NCBI RefSeq assembly: GCF_030445035.2 | Contig: NC_080690.1 | Location: forward strand, 33,692,796 to 33,756,795 | DNA length: 64,000 nucleotides | Origin: Dasypus novemcinctus | Taxonomy: Eukaryota; Chordata; Mammalia; Cingulata; Dasypodidae | Direction: 5' to 3' | Shown here: piece by piece, positions 42,001 through 50,520 of the stretch | How the letters are laid out: each line of letters begins with the position of its first letter | Position numbering within the stretch: the stretch's first letter is position 1 | The notes under the pieces: model-generated | Database searches by the model: none | Seen by the model: the letters and a program-made list of their open reading frames with translations, nothing else | What the model was told of the DNA's origin: nothing | Made by a program: the position numbers and the translations under genes

Positions 42001-44901
42001 CATCGGACCTTCTGGAGTGGGAGAGAGACAATTACTCTGTTGCGCCACCTCAGCTCCCCTGTTCTGCTATGTCTTCTTATTTTCTCTCCTCTGTATCTCT
42101 TGTTGTGTCATCTTGCTCTGCCAGCTCTCTGTGTTGACTGGCACTCCTGCATGAGGTGGCTTTCCCATGCAAGGCAGCATTCCCGCTCAGGGCGACACTC
42201 CTGTACCAGGCTGCATACCTGCATGGGTCGGCACTCTGCATGGGCCAGCTTGCTGCATGGGCCAGCGTGCCCTCACCAAGAGGCCCTGGGCATCGAACCC
42301 TGGACCCTCCTATATGGTAGACAGGAGCACAATTGGTTGAGCCACATCTGTTTCCCATCTTTTCTTTCTTGAAACCTCCTAGCTAATTGGGGGTTTTGAT
42401 CTTCTGCCTTAAACTCTGCTGAGATCACAGTGGTCCAGATTCTTTGGTTTCGTTTTGTGGCTGACTTCATCCCCTTCCTTTAGACCAGATCTCATTCTCC
42501 ATAGATACTCTGGACTGATCCTTCTTTTCTAACCAAGATAGAGTCTAAAATTCACTTTTAAATACTTGATAAAATTATATACTTGACTGAACAGCTTCAC
42601 ATAAATTAATTTTCTTAGTAATTAATGCATACCCTTATAAGGTGTCATTTTTTTAACCACCGCTTTTTTTTCTATGTTTACATATGACATAAAAATACAA
42701 TAAATATTCAAGTACCAAATGGTGTAACATTTAATGTTATACCCCCAAATTTAAGAGTATCAGATTTTTACATACTCCTCCTCACATTAACCATTTGTCA
42801 AAATGTTAAATTGTCTTTAACACGTTTTCCTGCATTCTCACACATTGCAAAAGCTGACTTGCTGTGTGCCAGGCACTATGCTGTATGTACTGGGGATGGA
42901 ATGGTGAAGAAGGAGCCCTTGTCCTCAAGGGGCTAGAGTTTGTGGAGAGTACAGACCGGCAACCCCCTTGTCGTTAGGCTGTTAAGTCTTCTACAGCCTT
43001 CTTAGCTTTAATCCAGGGATGCCTTTGTGGCTACAGAGATAGGTAGACTATCCTCCCTAATTAAAGTGGCCCAGAATGTGATCTTAATTTTTGCATTTGC
43101 CCTTCCCCCCCCCCAATTAGTCTGAATAGGTAGTATATGTACGTATTAGCCTCTGTTCTCTCTTTACCCAGTTCCTTTCCCCAGAGGTAAGCTATTACCA
43201 GTTTCTTCTGTAGTTTTTTCTGCCACTGTCATGCACATATAGGGGCATGTTTCCCGCCCCACCTCCAAATTATAATTTATACTGTTCTGCCTCTTACCTT
43301 TTTCATTTAGCAAAATTTGTTGGAAGTTATTCAGTACCAGTACACAAAAGATGCATTGTTCTTAATGGTTCATTATTTAACCAGTGCCCTATTAATAAGG
43401 ACATTTAGGTTGTCTGTAGTCTTTTGCTACTGTAAATAATACGGCAGGGAGTTTTCTCATGTGAACATTCTTTAAAAGTATGAAGGGCATTCAAATTGTC
43501 ATCCACCCTCTCAGCAACATATAAATACCTATTCTCCACACCTTTCCTCCTCATGTTTTTTATTCTCTTACATTTAAAAGTATCTATTTCTTTTTTGTGA
43601 ATTGTTTTTGTTTACTCTCTCCTTTTCAATGAAAAAAAGAATAGATTTGGGGGAGCAGGTGTGGCTCAAGAGATTGAGCACCTGCTTCCCACATAGAGGT
43701 CCCGGGTTTGGTTCCTGGTTCCTCTTGAAAAAAAAAACAAAAAATAAAACAAGGAAGGGAAGCGGCTGTTAATCAGTTGGGCTCCCATCTACCAGGGGAA
43801 GCCCTGGGTTTGTGTCCCAGGGCCTCCTTGTGAAGGCAAGATGGCCCATGCCTGTGGAGAGCTGACGACCCGTGCCCGTGAAGAGTTGGTGTGGCAAGAT
43901 GACGCAACAAAGGGAGACAAGCAGACACAGAAGAATGGCACGGGAATCTGTGTTTCTTTTTGTTGCGTCATCTTCTTGTGTCAGCTCTCCATGTGTGCAG
44001 CACCATTCCTGGGCAGGCTGCACTTTCTTTGGGCAGTTCTCCTTATGGGGCGCACTCCTTGCACATGGGGCTCCCCTATGTGGGGGACACCCCTGCACGG
44101 CATTCCTTGTGTGCAGCAGCACCGCGCATGGGCCATCTCCACACAGGTCAAGGAGGCCCGGTGTTTGAACCGCAGACCTCCCATGTGGTAGACGGACGCC
44201 TTAACCACTGGGCCAAGTCCACCGCCTGTCCCTGCTTTTAAAAGCATGTGGAAACCCTTATTTATTTCCCTCCCTGGGAGTAAGGAATGGTATTAGGTAT
44301 GAGTCCCCTTTATTGTAATACTATGACTGTGTGAGTCCAGGAAAGTCAAACTGTGATGGGCCAAATTCCAGGGCAATTAGTTCTCTGTTTTCAAAATGGT
44401 GATAAACAAGGGAGTGTAGTCAGGCTTTAGGGTTAAAAAGACCTCGGTTCAAGCCCTGTCTTTATCTCTTTATTTTAAGTCATTTTGCCTCCTGGAATCT
44501 TCCTCCCTCAATTTCCCCTTCTGTAAAATGAGGATGATTAGAGTATTGTTGACAGTGTAAGGTGGTTGTGAGGCCTCCACGGGCATTTCTAGGGAAAGTC
44601 ATTGGCAAGCTACCTGGCACATGGTAAGCATGTCCTGAACCGTGATAGGGTGATGATTTAACAGAGCTTCTTCCTTTTTTCAGAGGCCCCATCCTGCGTG
44701 TCTCTTGGAAGCACTTCCCTGAGCAGTCCTTCCATCCACTGCCCCTCTGCTGCCGTCTGTATTGGCATCCTCCCGGGCTTGGGTGCCTATTCTGGGAGCA
44801 GCGACTCAGAGTCCAGCTCAGACAGTGAAGGCACCATCAACGCCACTGGGAAGATCGTCTCCTCCATCTTCCGAACCAACACCTTCCTCGAGGCCCCCTA
44901 G
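22727..44901 (+). CDS. PSME3IP1: PSME3IP1 (FAM192A/NIP30) complete coding sequence, six exons
   Basis: Coding exons are 22727-22853, 23391-23489, 23898-24019, 29805-29938, 37979-38043 and 44684-44901. Joined, they give one uninterrupted frame of 254 codons plus TAG, the length I recall for the human protein. The N-terminal part (about residues 1-117) is the charged, helical NIP30 domain with runs such as [13 protein letters not shown] and [17 protein letters not shown] basic stretch lies around residues 135-170. The C-terminal part has an acidic serine cluster, [13 protein letters not shown], at residues 219-231, typical of a casein kinase 2 target, and ends NTFLEAP. Established knowledge: the product (PIP30) is nuclear and binds the proteasome activator PA28gamma/PSME3 through its phosphorylated C-terminal region, changing the activator's behaviour. 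Five splice junctions preserve frame: four GT-AG and one AT-AC. The gene looks intact and functional. Tail-to-tail neighbour: CPNE2. Head-to-head neighbour by synteny: RSPRY1. Confidence 0.96.
22885..23035 (-). mobile_element. MIR fragment in PSME3IP1 intron
   Basis: AATTCTTATAACCCTGCAAA, GAGACGAGGAACTGAGCAGA and GGTCCCAGAGCTGGGAGTGG match inverted MIR, starting about 30 bases past the exon donor. Confidence 0.65.
23391..23489 (+). CDS. PSME3IP1: PSME3IP1 coding exon 2
   Basis: The acceptor is a strong pyrimidine tract ending CTTTCAG at 23390 and the donor is GTAAGC at 23490. The exon encodes [20 protein letters not shown] and onward to EEQFKF, residues 43-75, part of the NIP30 domain. Frame carries over one base at each side. 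Confidence 0.95.
23650..23695. repeat. (AT)n and T-run simple repeat
   Basis: CATATATATATATAAAATAT followed by more AT steps and a T-run, in the short intron between coding exons 2 and 3 of PSME3IP1. Confidence 0.85.
23898..24019 (+). CDS. PSME3IP1: PSME3IP1 coding exon 3, ends at a U12-type AT-AC donor
   Basis: The acceptor is TCCTCAG at 23897. The exon encodes the rest of codon 76 through residue 116 ([20 protein letters not shown] onward to KELKEYR). It ends at AGA, 24017-24019, and is followed directly by ATATCCTTT at 24020-24028, the consensus 5' splice site of minor-spliceosome AT-AC introns. There is no GT donor at this position. The junction is phase 0. Confidence 0.94.
24045..24165 (+). 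mobile_element. MIR fragment at the start of the AT-AC intron
   Basis: GATGTCAGTTTACTCATACA and GTGATCTCCAAGGTCCCTTT match the second half of MIR. Confidence 0.5.
24600..25695 (+). mobile_element. L2 LINE 3' portion
   Basis: Contains GATCATGTCACTTTCCTATT, CCTGGAATGCTCTGCCCTC, GGAGGTCTTCCCTGAGCAC and ends AGTGCCTGGCATTTAGTAGG then a GAATGAATGAAT tail, all hallmarks of L2. Split by the dimeric SINE at 24923-25102. Confidence 0.85.
24923..25102 (+). mobile_element. Dimeric tRNA-derived SINE inserted in an L2
   Basis: Two units (GGATATAGCTCAAGTGGTTG and GGATATAGCTCAGTGGTTGA) joined by an AAAACAAAAACAACTCTAAT linker. A single pair of duplications, AAAAATGTAC (24913-24922) and AAAAATGTAC (25103-25112), encloses both units, so they moved as one element. 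Confidence 0.82.
25891..26301 (+). mobile_element. DAS-type SINE in the AT-AC intron
   Basis: Full-length head, body, poly-G run (about 26258-26278) and A-tail. Flanked by AAAAGTAATGTGGGG and AAAAGTAATGTAGGGG. Confidence 0.88.
26256..26279. repeat. Poly-G run within a DAS SINE
   Basis: An uninterrupted run of twelve or more G, then C and six more G, in the body-tail junction of the SINE. The same spot is G-rich at 1621-1635 and 17111-17116. Confidence 0.85.
26515..27572 (-). mobile_element. Composite insertion: DAS-related SINE pieces around an L1 3' end
   Basis: Starts with a T-run plus SINE-like AAGATTTATTTG and ends with an inverted tRNA-like head (GGGATCGAACCTAAGTC, TTGAGCCACATCCACC). 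CATGAATCTT flanks the whole block near 26506 and 27576. Inside, 26740-27400 matches the L1 3' sequence also seen at 45.85 kb (CCCATATACC, CACTCCTCCCACATCAACAA, TACATTTTGGAGCAC). Confidence 0.6.
27600..29290 (+). other. PSME3IP1: AT-AC intron, no clear feature
   Basis: AT-rich intron interior with a truncated MIR-like continuation at 27580-27620 and nothing else I can name. Confidence 0.4.
29295..29460. mobile_element. Old MER-type (hAT-like) repeat remnant
   Basis: AAAATCATCTTGAAAGAGTA, CTCATTTAGTAAGTCAGGGA and GAGGTGATTCTGATGTTGCC have the 'AATCACCTGG ... GGTGATTCTGATG' plan of short hAT-type repeats. Family not certain. Confidence 0.4.
29805..29938 (+). CDS. PSME3IP1: PSME3IP1 coding exon 4, begins after an AC acceptor
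   Basis: The exon begins AGTAATCTCAACAAGG immediately after an intron ending CTCAC. It encodes [20 protein letters not shown] onward to LLAGAVKHK, residues 117-160, plus two bases. The donor is GTCAGC at 29939. The alternative AG acceptor two bases further on would break the frame, so the AC acceptor is the one that fits. A branch-site-like CTTAAC lies at 29788-29793, about 12 bases before the junction. Confidence 0.94.
30115..30320 (-). mobile_element. MIR SINE
   Basis: CACCTGCTATCTGCCAGGCA, TGTTTTACAGATGAGGAAGT and CAAGGTAACACAGTAACAGG. Clear inverted MIR about 180 bases past PSME3IP1 coding exon 4. Confidence 0.75.
31240..31440. mobile_element. Old MER-type (hAT-like) repeat remnant
   Basis: TTTGAATCACCTGGGAGATT, ATTCTGGTTCAGTAAATTTG and GAGTGATTCTGATGCCTGGC. 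Same plan as the fragment near 29.3 kb. Confidence 0.4.
31490..31960. mobile_element. Old L1M-type 3' untranslated fragment
   Basis: AACCCACTACCCAATTTAAG, followed by AATACAGTGCACTGTATGAG and TTATCCATTCTC, recalls L1M 3' regions. Highly diverged. Strand not assigned. Confidence 0.45.
32032..32122 (+). mobile_element. Monomeric tRNA-derived SINE
   Basis: Head GTGTAGTTCAGTGGTTTGA, B box GGTTCAATC, tail AAAAGAAATAAATAATAG. Flanked by AGTTTAAT- and AGTTTAAA-type sequence. Confidence 0.65.
32274..32450 (+). mobile_element. Dimeric tRNA-derived SINE, diverged
   Basis: First unit TGGATATGGCTCAAATAGTT through CAATTTCTGG, then an AAAACAAAAACAAAC linker and a second unit with GAACTCAGTGGTTGAG. The second B box is degenerate. 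Confidence 0.6.
34221..34584 (-). mobile_element. Short 5'-truncated L1 3' end nested in the older L1
   Basis: Begins with a T-rich tail (TTTTTATTGAAGTATATCAT) and ends at GGTGGAACATTTGTTACA. CTGTACTTATCTTT occurs on both sides (34208-34221, 34587-34600), consistent with a target duplication. Confidence 0.65.
34601..35012 (-). mobile_element. DAS-type SINE, antisense
   Basis: A-tail (read as TTTATTTATTT) on the left and tRNA head on the right. Flanked by TACTTATCTTTA at 34589-34600 and 35013-35024. The longest open frame of the window (34364-34987) runs through it by chance. Confidence 0.9.
35459..35856 (-). mobile_element. DAS-type SINE, antisense
   Basis: Same body family with a diverged head. 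The 14-base duplication ATACTGATTCTTTT is at 35445-35458 and 35857-35870. Confidence 0.88.
36127..36347 (-). mobile_element. Short DAS-related SINE, antisense
   Basis: T-rich tail on the left, tRNA-like head on the right. The target duplication TGGATATA is at 36119-36126 and 36348-36355. The body is much shorter than the long copies. Confidence 0.8.
37130..37915 (-). mobile_element. L1 LINE 3' region abutting PSME3IP1 coding exon 5
   Basis: TGTGTCTGGCTTGCTTCACT, GATGGACCCCTGGGTTGTTT and GGGTATGTACCCAGTAGTGG are hallmark L1 3' region phrases. The block ends about 60 bases before the exon. Confidence 0.7.
37979..38043 (+). CDS. PSME3IP1: PSME3IP1 coding exon 5
   Basis: The acceptor is TTTTTTGTTACAG at 37978 and the donor is GTGGGT at 38044. 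It encodes [19 protein letters not shown] and on to KNQ, residues 161-182, plus one base. An antisense L1 remnant reaches to within about 60 bases of the acceptor, so the upstream splicing signals sit at the edge of inserted DNA. Confidence 0.94.
38690..38935. mobile_element. L1M-type fragment
   Basis: TTCCCAGAGGTTAATGCTAT and TATGTATATGTCCAGGC recall old L1 3' untranslated sequence, ending in a T-run at 38882. Weak match. Strand not assigned. Confidence 0.4.
39047..39487 (-). mobile_element. DAS-type SINE, antisense
   Basis: Long (ATTT)n tail, complete body and head. The 14-base duplication CATATCAAATCATT is at 39033-39046 and 39488-39501. Confidence 0.9.
39616..39990 (-). mobile_element. 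DAS-type SINE, antisense
   Basis: Complete element with well-preserved head. GTAATTTATTT flanks it at 39605-39615 and 39991-40001. Confidence 0.9.
40137..41556 (-). mobile_element. L1M-type LINE 3' region, antisense
   Basis: ATTGAGATGTAATTCACATA, AAAGGGTACAGTTTGCTGG, AAACTGTTTCCAAATTGTC and CATTTTTCAGTTGGGTTGTT are typical of L1M 3' sequence. Interrupted by the SINE at 40436-40872. Confidence 0.75.
40436..40872 (-). mobile_element. DAS-type SINE inserted in an L1 3' region
   Basis: Complete antisense copy. TAGCATAAT is repeated at 40427-40435 and 40873-40881, and the L1 text resumes after it. Confidence 0.9.
41557..41654 (-). mobile_element. Monomeric tRNA-derived SINE, antisense
   Basis: T-rich tail, CAATTGAACCCAGGACC B-box region and a GAGCTCCACTC head. 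GATAACAT is repeated at 41549-41556 and 41655-41662. Confidence 0.75.
41871..42357 (-). mobile_element. DAS-related SINE, variant long body, antisense
   Basis: Flanked by TCTTTTCTTTCTT at 41858-41870 and 42358-42370. The body differs from the main type. It has the AACCGATCCTGGGACCTTCT-like block, degenerate here, shared with the copies at 11.05 and 50.5 kb, plus repeated CACTCCTGCATG-like units. Confidence 0.82.
42645..43520. mobile_element. L1M-type fragment with L2-like sequence in the middle
   Basis: TTCCCCAGAGGTAAGCTATT and CATATAGGGGCATGTTTCCC resemble the L1M fragment at 38.7 kb. 42850-42960 (TGTGCCAGGCACTATGCTGT) looks like a separate old L2 or MIR-type piece on the minus strand. Boundaries uncertain. 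Confidence 0.4.
43649..43756 (+). mobile_element. Short tRNA-derived SINE, plus strand
   Basis: GGTGTGGCTCAAGAGATTGA head, GGTTTGGTTCCTGG B-box region and an AAAAACAAAAAATAAAAC tail. It abuts the inverted SINE pair on its right. Confidence 0.7.
43757..44226. mobile_element. Two DAS-type SINEs in inverted orientation, fused
   Basis: Left part (to about 43940) is a plus-strand copy starting at a diverged tRNA head. Right part (about 43937-44226) is a minus-strand copy with its head at the right end. The two bodies meet without A-tails and contain complementary blocks (AAGATGACGCAACAAA against TTTGTTGCGTCATCTT). Confidence 0.7.
44405..44650 (+). mobile_element. MIR SINE just upstream of the last PSME3IP1 exon
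   Basis: GGCTTTAGGGTTAAAAAGAC, ATTTCCCCTTCTGTAAAATG and GGTTGTGAGGCCTCCACG, then TACCTGGCACATGGTAAGCA. It ends about 35 bases before the splice acceptor. Confidence 0.7.
44684..44901 (+). CDS. PSME3IP1: PSME3IP1 last coding exon
   Basis: The acceptor is CCTTTTTTCAG at 44683. The exon encodes residues 183-254, from [20 protein letters not shown] through the acidic serine cluster to NTFLEAP, with TAG at 44899-44901. The serine/aspartate/glutamate cluster is the part known to be needed, after CK2 phosphorylation, for PA28gamma binding. Confidence 0.95.
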
Positions 44902-45675
44902 GTCCTCTCTCCATACCACAGGGGGCTCAAGAGTAGATTGGACAGTTTGGTCTGCCTCCAGGTGTTACCTCCCTCAGAAAACTCCTTTGCCTGTTTCCTG
45001 TGCACATGGTGACATCTCTAACCTAATCTAAAAATGTACCAGCATCCATTTGTGGCTCAGATTTGTGTTTGGTTTTTCTTTCCACCCTAAAACAGATGAT
45101 CAAACTTGTCCACCACCTCTTCCTTGCACCAATGTGGTAGGTGAGAGGCAAGTCCCACAGAAATTCCACCAAAAATGCATGGAAGGGTAGGCACCAGCTG
45201 GCTTGCAAGGGTTTTGGATTTTATTGCTTTCTTGTTTTTTTCCCCTTTTTTTCCTTTCCCAATAGCACAAAAAAGCAAGAGCAGTTATTGGGCAGGTATT
45301 GTTTAAACATTCTATTACCAAGTAACACATTGTTTGGTTACATTGCACTGTGGAACATGCGAGGGAAGAGACCTGACCCAGGTGATGAAATGGAGCACTC
45401 CCCTGGCACTATCCATTTCTTGAATGTTGTATGATTAAGTAGAGATTATGAACTACACCTGTAAGGGATATCACTTAGCACGCCTCATACATTGTGGACA
45501 TCTTCCTTACCCTCGCTTGTTTTTTCTCCCTTCCTCCAGCCCACTAATGTGGGTTGTTAGAAAAGAACTAGTAACAAGAAAGCTTCCATTTTCTACTTGG
45601 ACCTTTTCTCTGTCTGGTAAATTATTTTGGTTTTTCGCTTTTGATTTTAAATAAAGGGTTTAGTTTAAGATTCTA
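44902..45675 (+). other. PSME3IP1: PSME3IP1 3' untranslated region
   Basis: Runs from the stop codon to a consensus AATAAA at 45650-45655, followed by a T/G-rich stretch. The exact cleavage site is inferred at about 15-25 bases past the signal. No mobile element is visible inside it. The right end is approximate. Confidence 0.75.
45650..45655 (+). terminator. PSME3IP1: Polyadenylation signal AATAAA of PSME3IP1
   Basis: Canonical hexamer in TTTTAAATAAAGGG, the first AATAAA after the stop codon, about 750 bases downstream of it. Confidence 0.75.
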
Positions 45676-45839
45676 CACTTTAGAGAAACATAGACTTTAA
45701 TCATGATCAGAAATCATAGCTGCTGGTAAATATGTTGACAAGATGATTTATTTATGGCTCATATGTAGCTCCTGGAATCCTAATATTGCGAAGCAGTGGG
45801 ACACACCCCTGAGCTACACCTGCTCCATGACTCTGTCCT

Positions 45840-47390
45840 CTTTTTTTTTTCATTTTTATATTATCTTTTTTTTTTTTAAGTACATAAATAACACAAAATG
45901 TTACATTAAAAAATACAGGAGGTTCCCATATACCCCACTCCCCACAACCCCCACTCCTCCCACATCAACAGCAATTTTCATTAGTGTGGTACATTTGTTG
46001 CATTTGATGAATACATTTTGGAGCACAGCTACACGGCATGGATTATAGTTTACGTTGTAGTTTACACTCTCTCCTAGTCCATTCAGTGGGTTATGGCAGG
46101 ATATATAATGTCCTACATCTGTCCCTGCCATATCATTCAGGACAACTCCCAAGTCCTGAAAATGCCCACATATCACACCTCTTTTTCCCTCTCCCTGCCT
46201 TCCACAGTTCCTGTGGCCACTGTCTCCACATCAATGATATAATTTCTTCCATTGCTAAAGTCATAATCTATAGTAGAATATCAGTAAGTCTATTCTAATT
46301 CATATTTTATTCCTCCATCCTGAGGTCCGTGGGATGGCAATGTCCACTCCACCTCTAAATTGTGAGGGGACTTAAATCCCACCTGGCTGATGGATGGGAT
46401 TCTCCTGCTAGCAGTTGTAGACTCTCTCGGTGTGGTGGTTGACCATCCTCACTCCTTATTAGCTAACACGGGTAAATCCAATGAACTGGAGAGTAGGTGT
46501 TGGACCTCTGCTGGGGCTCATGGCCCAGCTGAAACAAGCTATTCCAGAGATTCAAGTCTCCTAAACATACACCAACCCCAGTGCCAATCACAGGTTCAGT
46601 AAAAGTGACAGAAGAGGCATGTGTAGAGAAGTCACATCTGAGTCCAACTCCATCACACTCAGGAGCACAAATTCCAATGTAGGGCCCACTGGCAAGGCAC
46701 TGAACTCCAGAGCCATCTGCCGTAACCATAGGATGTCTCCATAGCCCTCAGGAGCACCACTACCTGGGGTTGTATCTACTTTGGCCTTCTCTAAGATCCT
46801 GCTGAGACATGTGTAAGTGCAACTCCCCGGCTCATTTTGAAGTCTCTTAGTCATATAAACTTGTTTGTCTTTACCATTTCCCCCTTTTATTCAAGATCTT
46901 TTCTAGTTGCATCACCAACTGGTGTTTGGTGGTAATCCCTTGGCTCCAGGACCGGGAGTCATGTCCTATGCTGGGGGGAAGATAATTCATTTATATGCTG
47001 TGTTTAGCTTAGTCTGTCCTCTTAAGCCTCTTCTCTCTTTGATACATATTATAGTTATGGCTCTTCATTATAGATTGACGCTATTTCTGGCCTTAGTGTG
47101 CTACCCTAGTCTTAATGTGTCAAACAGAATAGCACCTAGGCTGTTCTACCTCTTTGTCTCCTACAAGGATGCATGGGCTCATCCCTTTGGGAGGGAGGGC
47201 GAAGAGGGAAGAGAAGACATGGTAGGCATAGACTTAAAACAAAAAATCAGCAGGCTCTTCCCTCTTGGGGAGAATGAACCTGTACTGTCTTTCTTCTCTC
47301 TGGTTTTCCTTGGTGTGAGACAGAGACACATGGTATGGGTTGACACTGTGATGCTGGCGGGCAGAGAAGCTACTCAGTTTTAACATGGGC
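45840..47390 (-). mobile_element. L1 LINE 3' region, antisense
   Basis: T-runs on the left, then GTTCCCATATACCCC and ACTCCTCCCACATCAACAGC and further text shared with the copy at 26.74-27.40 kb. The right limit is approximate. No intact LINE frame. Confidence 0.6.
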
Positions 47391-47599
47391 AGAGAGGACT
47401 GGGACCTCATCCAGCCTCCTCCTCTTCCTCTTCTAATGCAGTGACACTCTGGTGCCCACTGGCAGATGGTGACTTCCTTTCACCCATAACTGATGCCTTT
47501 TGCATTCTTCCTCCTTTTCAGAAAGATTCTGTGCTAATTGTTCCTGACAGTCAGTACAAGTGCATCAGCTCCATCCTCACAAACAAGATGTTTAGGTAA

Positions 47600-48840
47600 A
47601 ACTGTGTAGGCACCTTCTGCTTCTGTGCTTCATTGTTCCTGTGATAGTGCTGTCATCATTACAGCACGTACCCAAAGCAACCTCCAGTCATTTCAGGAGG
47701 TAGATCAAGTAATCAGAGTCACCAGCTTTATGTGGTTTGACTTTTAGGAGGTTATTACTGTACCTTGTGGCCAGTGTTGACGTTGGAAGAAGTTGACAAA
47801 GGATTATAGGGATTAAAACATGTTAACTCGAAAGCTAATAAAACCTGTCAGGGAACAAGACTTTGCTTTTCCTATACTGAGTCTTGTGCTCCCAACTCTC
47901 CCCATCTATTAATACTAAAACATCTAGATTGTGTTGAGGTCAAGATTCTTCAGGCTACAATTTCTGCTCCTGGTATCTCAGGAGAGACTGAGAATCACTG
48001 GTAATCACTTTTATTGTTCCGTCGTGCTCGTTAGTACGGAGCCCTGGAACCAAAAAACAGTTTCCAGAAAGCAGGGTCTCATCTGACCAACAGATGAAAC
48101 AGACTTGGAAAGCATCCAGCATAGATTTTGTGGTTCAAGACGAAAGAAGGATAGAAAAACAGGAGTGGAAAGAAATACTGCTTTAAACCATAAAATAAAG
48201 CACTCCTGCCTTAATAAATAACTGGGATTTAATATCTTGATAATAAGGGATAAAATCAAAATTTGGGGTGGATTTCTTTAAACATGCCTACATTGTCCTG
48301 AGTTACAACTCTTGTCTTGTTACAACTCTTAGACCATGCTAGTGAGAAAACTACCATGTAAGGAATCCTTTTGACAGCTCTACTTGGGGTGGATTATCCA
48401 TCTTGTGCCACCTGTGCCCTTCCAGCCACTTACCACTAGCCATCTGCTTTTATCCGTCACTGCCTGGACGAAGAGAAAGCAAGCATGAAGTTCAAAGCAT
48501 CCATTTTTCCTCTATTACAAGCAGGATGCTCTTGTGACTGGCTGCCTGCTTATATGTATTTGCCTTTCCTGGGTCTCAGGACCCAGGAGAAGATAAAGCT
48601 GGTACTAGCTCCCCAGATCCAGGAGTTGGGGGAGGGGGCTTTCAGTTTTCAGTTACTTTCTAGGCTGGGAGTCAGGAGTCCCTAACTAGGGCTAACCTAG
48701 TCTAAGTCCCTTGCATCCCACTTTCTTTTCACTCTCCAGCTCTTAAGTTCTTCTGGCTACCTCCTTTCCGCCAAGAGATAACTTCGTTTGCCTAAGACAT
48801 CCCACACTGCTTCTGCTTCTCCACCAGGGGCATTCAACCT
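47600..48840. other. Intergenic, no clear feature
   Basis: Lies between PSME3IP1 and CPNE2. Short chance frames only. The exon-like segment at 47522-47595 sits at its left edge. Confidence 0.4.
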
Positions 48841-48849
48841 AGTTCTCCC

Positions 48850-49050
48850 TTCTGTGGCTATACCACAGTGCTTATGAGCTTGGAGCCAAACGTTTACTGT
48901 CACTTACGGAAGGTCCTTAAGCCTCTCTGGGCCTGTTTCCTTCCTGGTAAATAGGAATAACAACACCTACTTCCTCCTGAGGGCAAAGGAGACTCTAGAT
49001 CATCTAGGTGCTTGGTATGGTGCCTGGAGCCCGGTGCTCAGCAGATGGCA
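48850..49050 (+). mobile_element. MIR SINE, intergenic
   Basis: GTGCTTATGAGCTTGGAGCC, CCTTAAGCCTCTCTGGGCCT and GGTAAATAGGAATAACAACA. Confidence 0.7.
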
Positions 49051-49689
49051 GCCATCCTCATCAGTACTGTGAGCATCAGCATTCTCCCTGCTCTGGGTGG
49101 GCTGTCCAGAGCTGCCGTTAGTGGTGATTTAAGGCAGACTACTGGCACTCCTCATTTGCAGCTAGAACACTGATATGAAGGGTCGGATCTGGTCGTCAAG
49201 GCTCCAACCACCAGCTTTTGTATGCTTCCCTCTTAGCTAAATGTTAATTGGTTAGACACACCCGGTTCCCTGGTATGGGTGTCCTTGCCGTGGGTATGCG
49301 GCTCAGCTGTCATCTTAAGCCCCTCCAGAAGAGCTGGAGAGCTCAGTGGCAATGCACAGTCACTTGGGCTTGAGTATATTGATTTTCTGGAGTGTCCAGC
49401 CGACTTACACATAACAGCATGGAACGCAAGTTCTGCTCAGTGGGAGGCTAGAATCTTGGCAATACTTTCGTAGTCACAGGTTGTAACACAAAAGGCCAGT
49501 CACACATTCATGCCTTAGTGATGCTGGCAAGGGCTGGCATTTTACTCCCTTACCTGCTGGATCAACAGTTAACGAGAGAGGGCGGCTTCACGCACAGTAA
49601 TAACAGGCAGAATCAGTGCTGCAGAGAGGCAGGAAAACCTAGAGACACAAATCTCCACCCGGAGCTTTACACTGTCGGCTGGGCTCTGG

Positions 49690-49830
49690 TATCTTTTATA
49701 CTGAAAAACTTCTGTGAAGCAAGCGCTTTCTCTGCATTTTATAGAGGAAACCAAAATTCATGGTGGTTCAGTGACTTGCCTGAAGTCACACAGGTGACTG
49801 AACCAGAATTTGAATTTCAGCGTTTAAGCC
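49690..49830 (-). mobile_element. MIR fragment, intergenic
   Basis: CTGCATTTTATAGAGGAAAC and CCTGAAGTCACACAGGTGAC then AACCAGAATTTGAA, inverted MIR. It underlies a 185-codon chance frame (49518-50075). Confidence 0.65.
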
Positions 49831-50520
49831 TAGATTTCTGTGGTTTCAATGAAACTTTTAAACAAAAGCCAGTGCCCAGGCCTTGGAGGGGACTCAACGA
49901 TGATGGAATCTTTCCAGTCAGATTTCCCATTTTACTTGTCAACCTGCCATCCATGTGTAAGAACCAAGTAGCAGTATCAGCATATCCTAGACTTGGACTT
50001 TTTAGGTGGGGATGTTGGGAGTTTAGGGTTATTGTCAATCTCTTACCCCTGTGTCCTTCTAAAATTAATGGATGAGATTAGGCACAAGAAAAAGACAGCC
50101 AAATATCAGCTTTACTTTTCAGAGTAGGGAGCTCCGTGTAAAGCAGAGTGGAGACTGTGGCTTGGACCTAAAGGGAAACTCCCTTCCCCTGTGAATTTAA
50201 GCCAGCTGGAAGTAAAGGGCCAAATTGACTTACAAGCCAGCTTTGGGCAGAGATGGGGAACAGAACAGATGGCTAGGCCTGCCCACCATGTGAAGCTGGA
50301 TGTGGAGGCCAAAACCACCATACCTGAGGTGGGTGGTCCACAAGAGTACGAGCACTTGGGCTGGACCCCTGATGCTAGGCAGGGATTCTGCCTTAAGGTG
50401 ACTAGGGTAGTAGGTGGTGGTATAAGGGAGAAGTGGAGACTGCATGAGCACTGGTCACCCCAGGACTCCCTTCAGTCTTCTGAGGGCTAAGGAGGACAAG
50501 TGGGGCTGGGAGAATGTTCC

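Noticed and set aside
49518-50075. 185-codon open frame, plus strand
   Set aside because: It covers an inverted MIR and intergenic DNA. No splice signals, no recognisable domain, ordinary composition.
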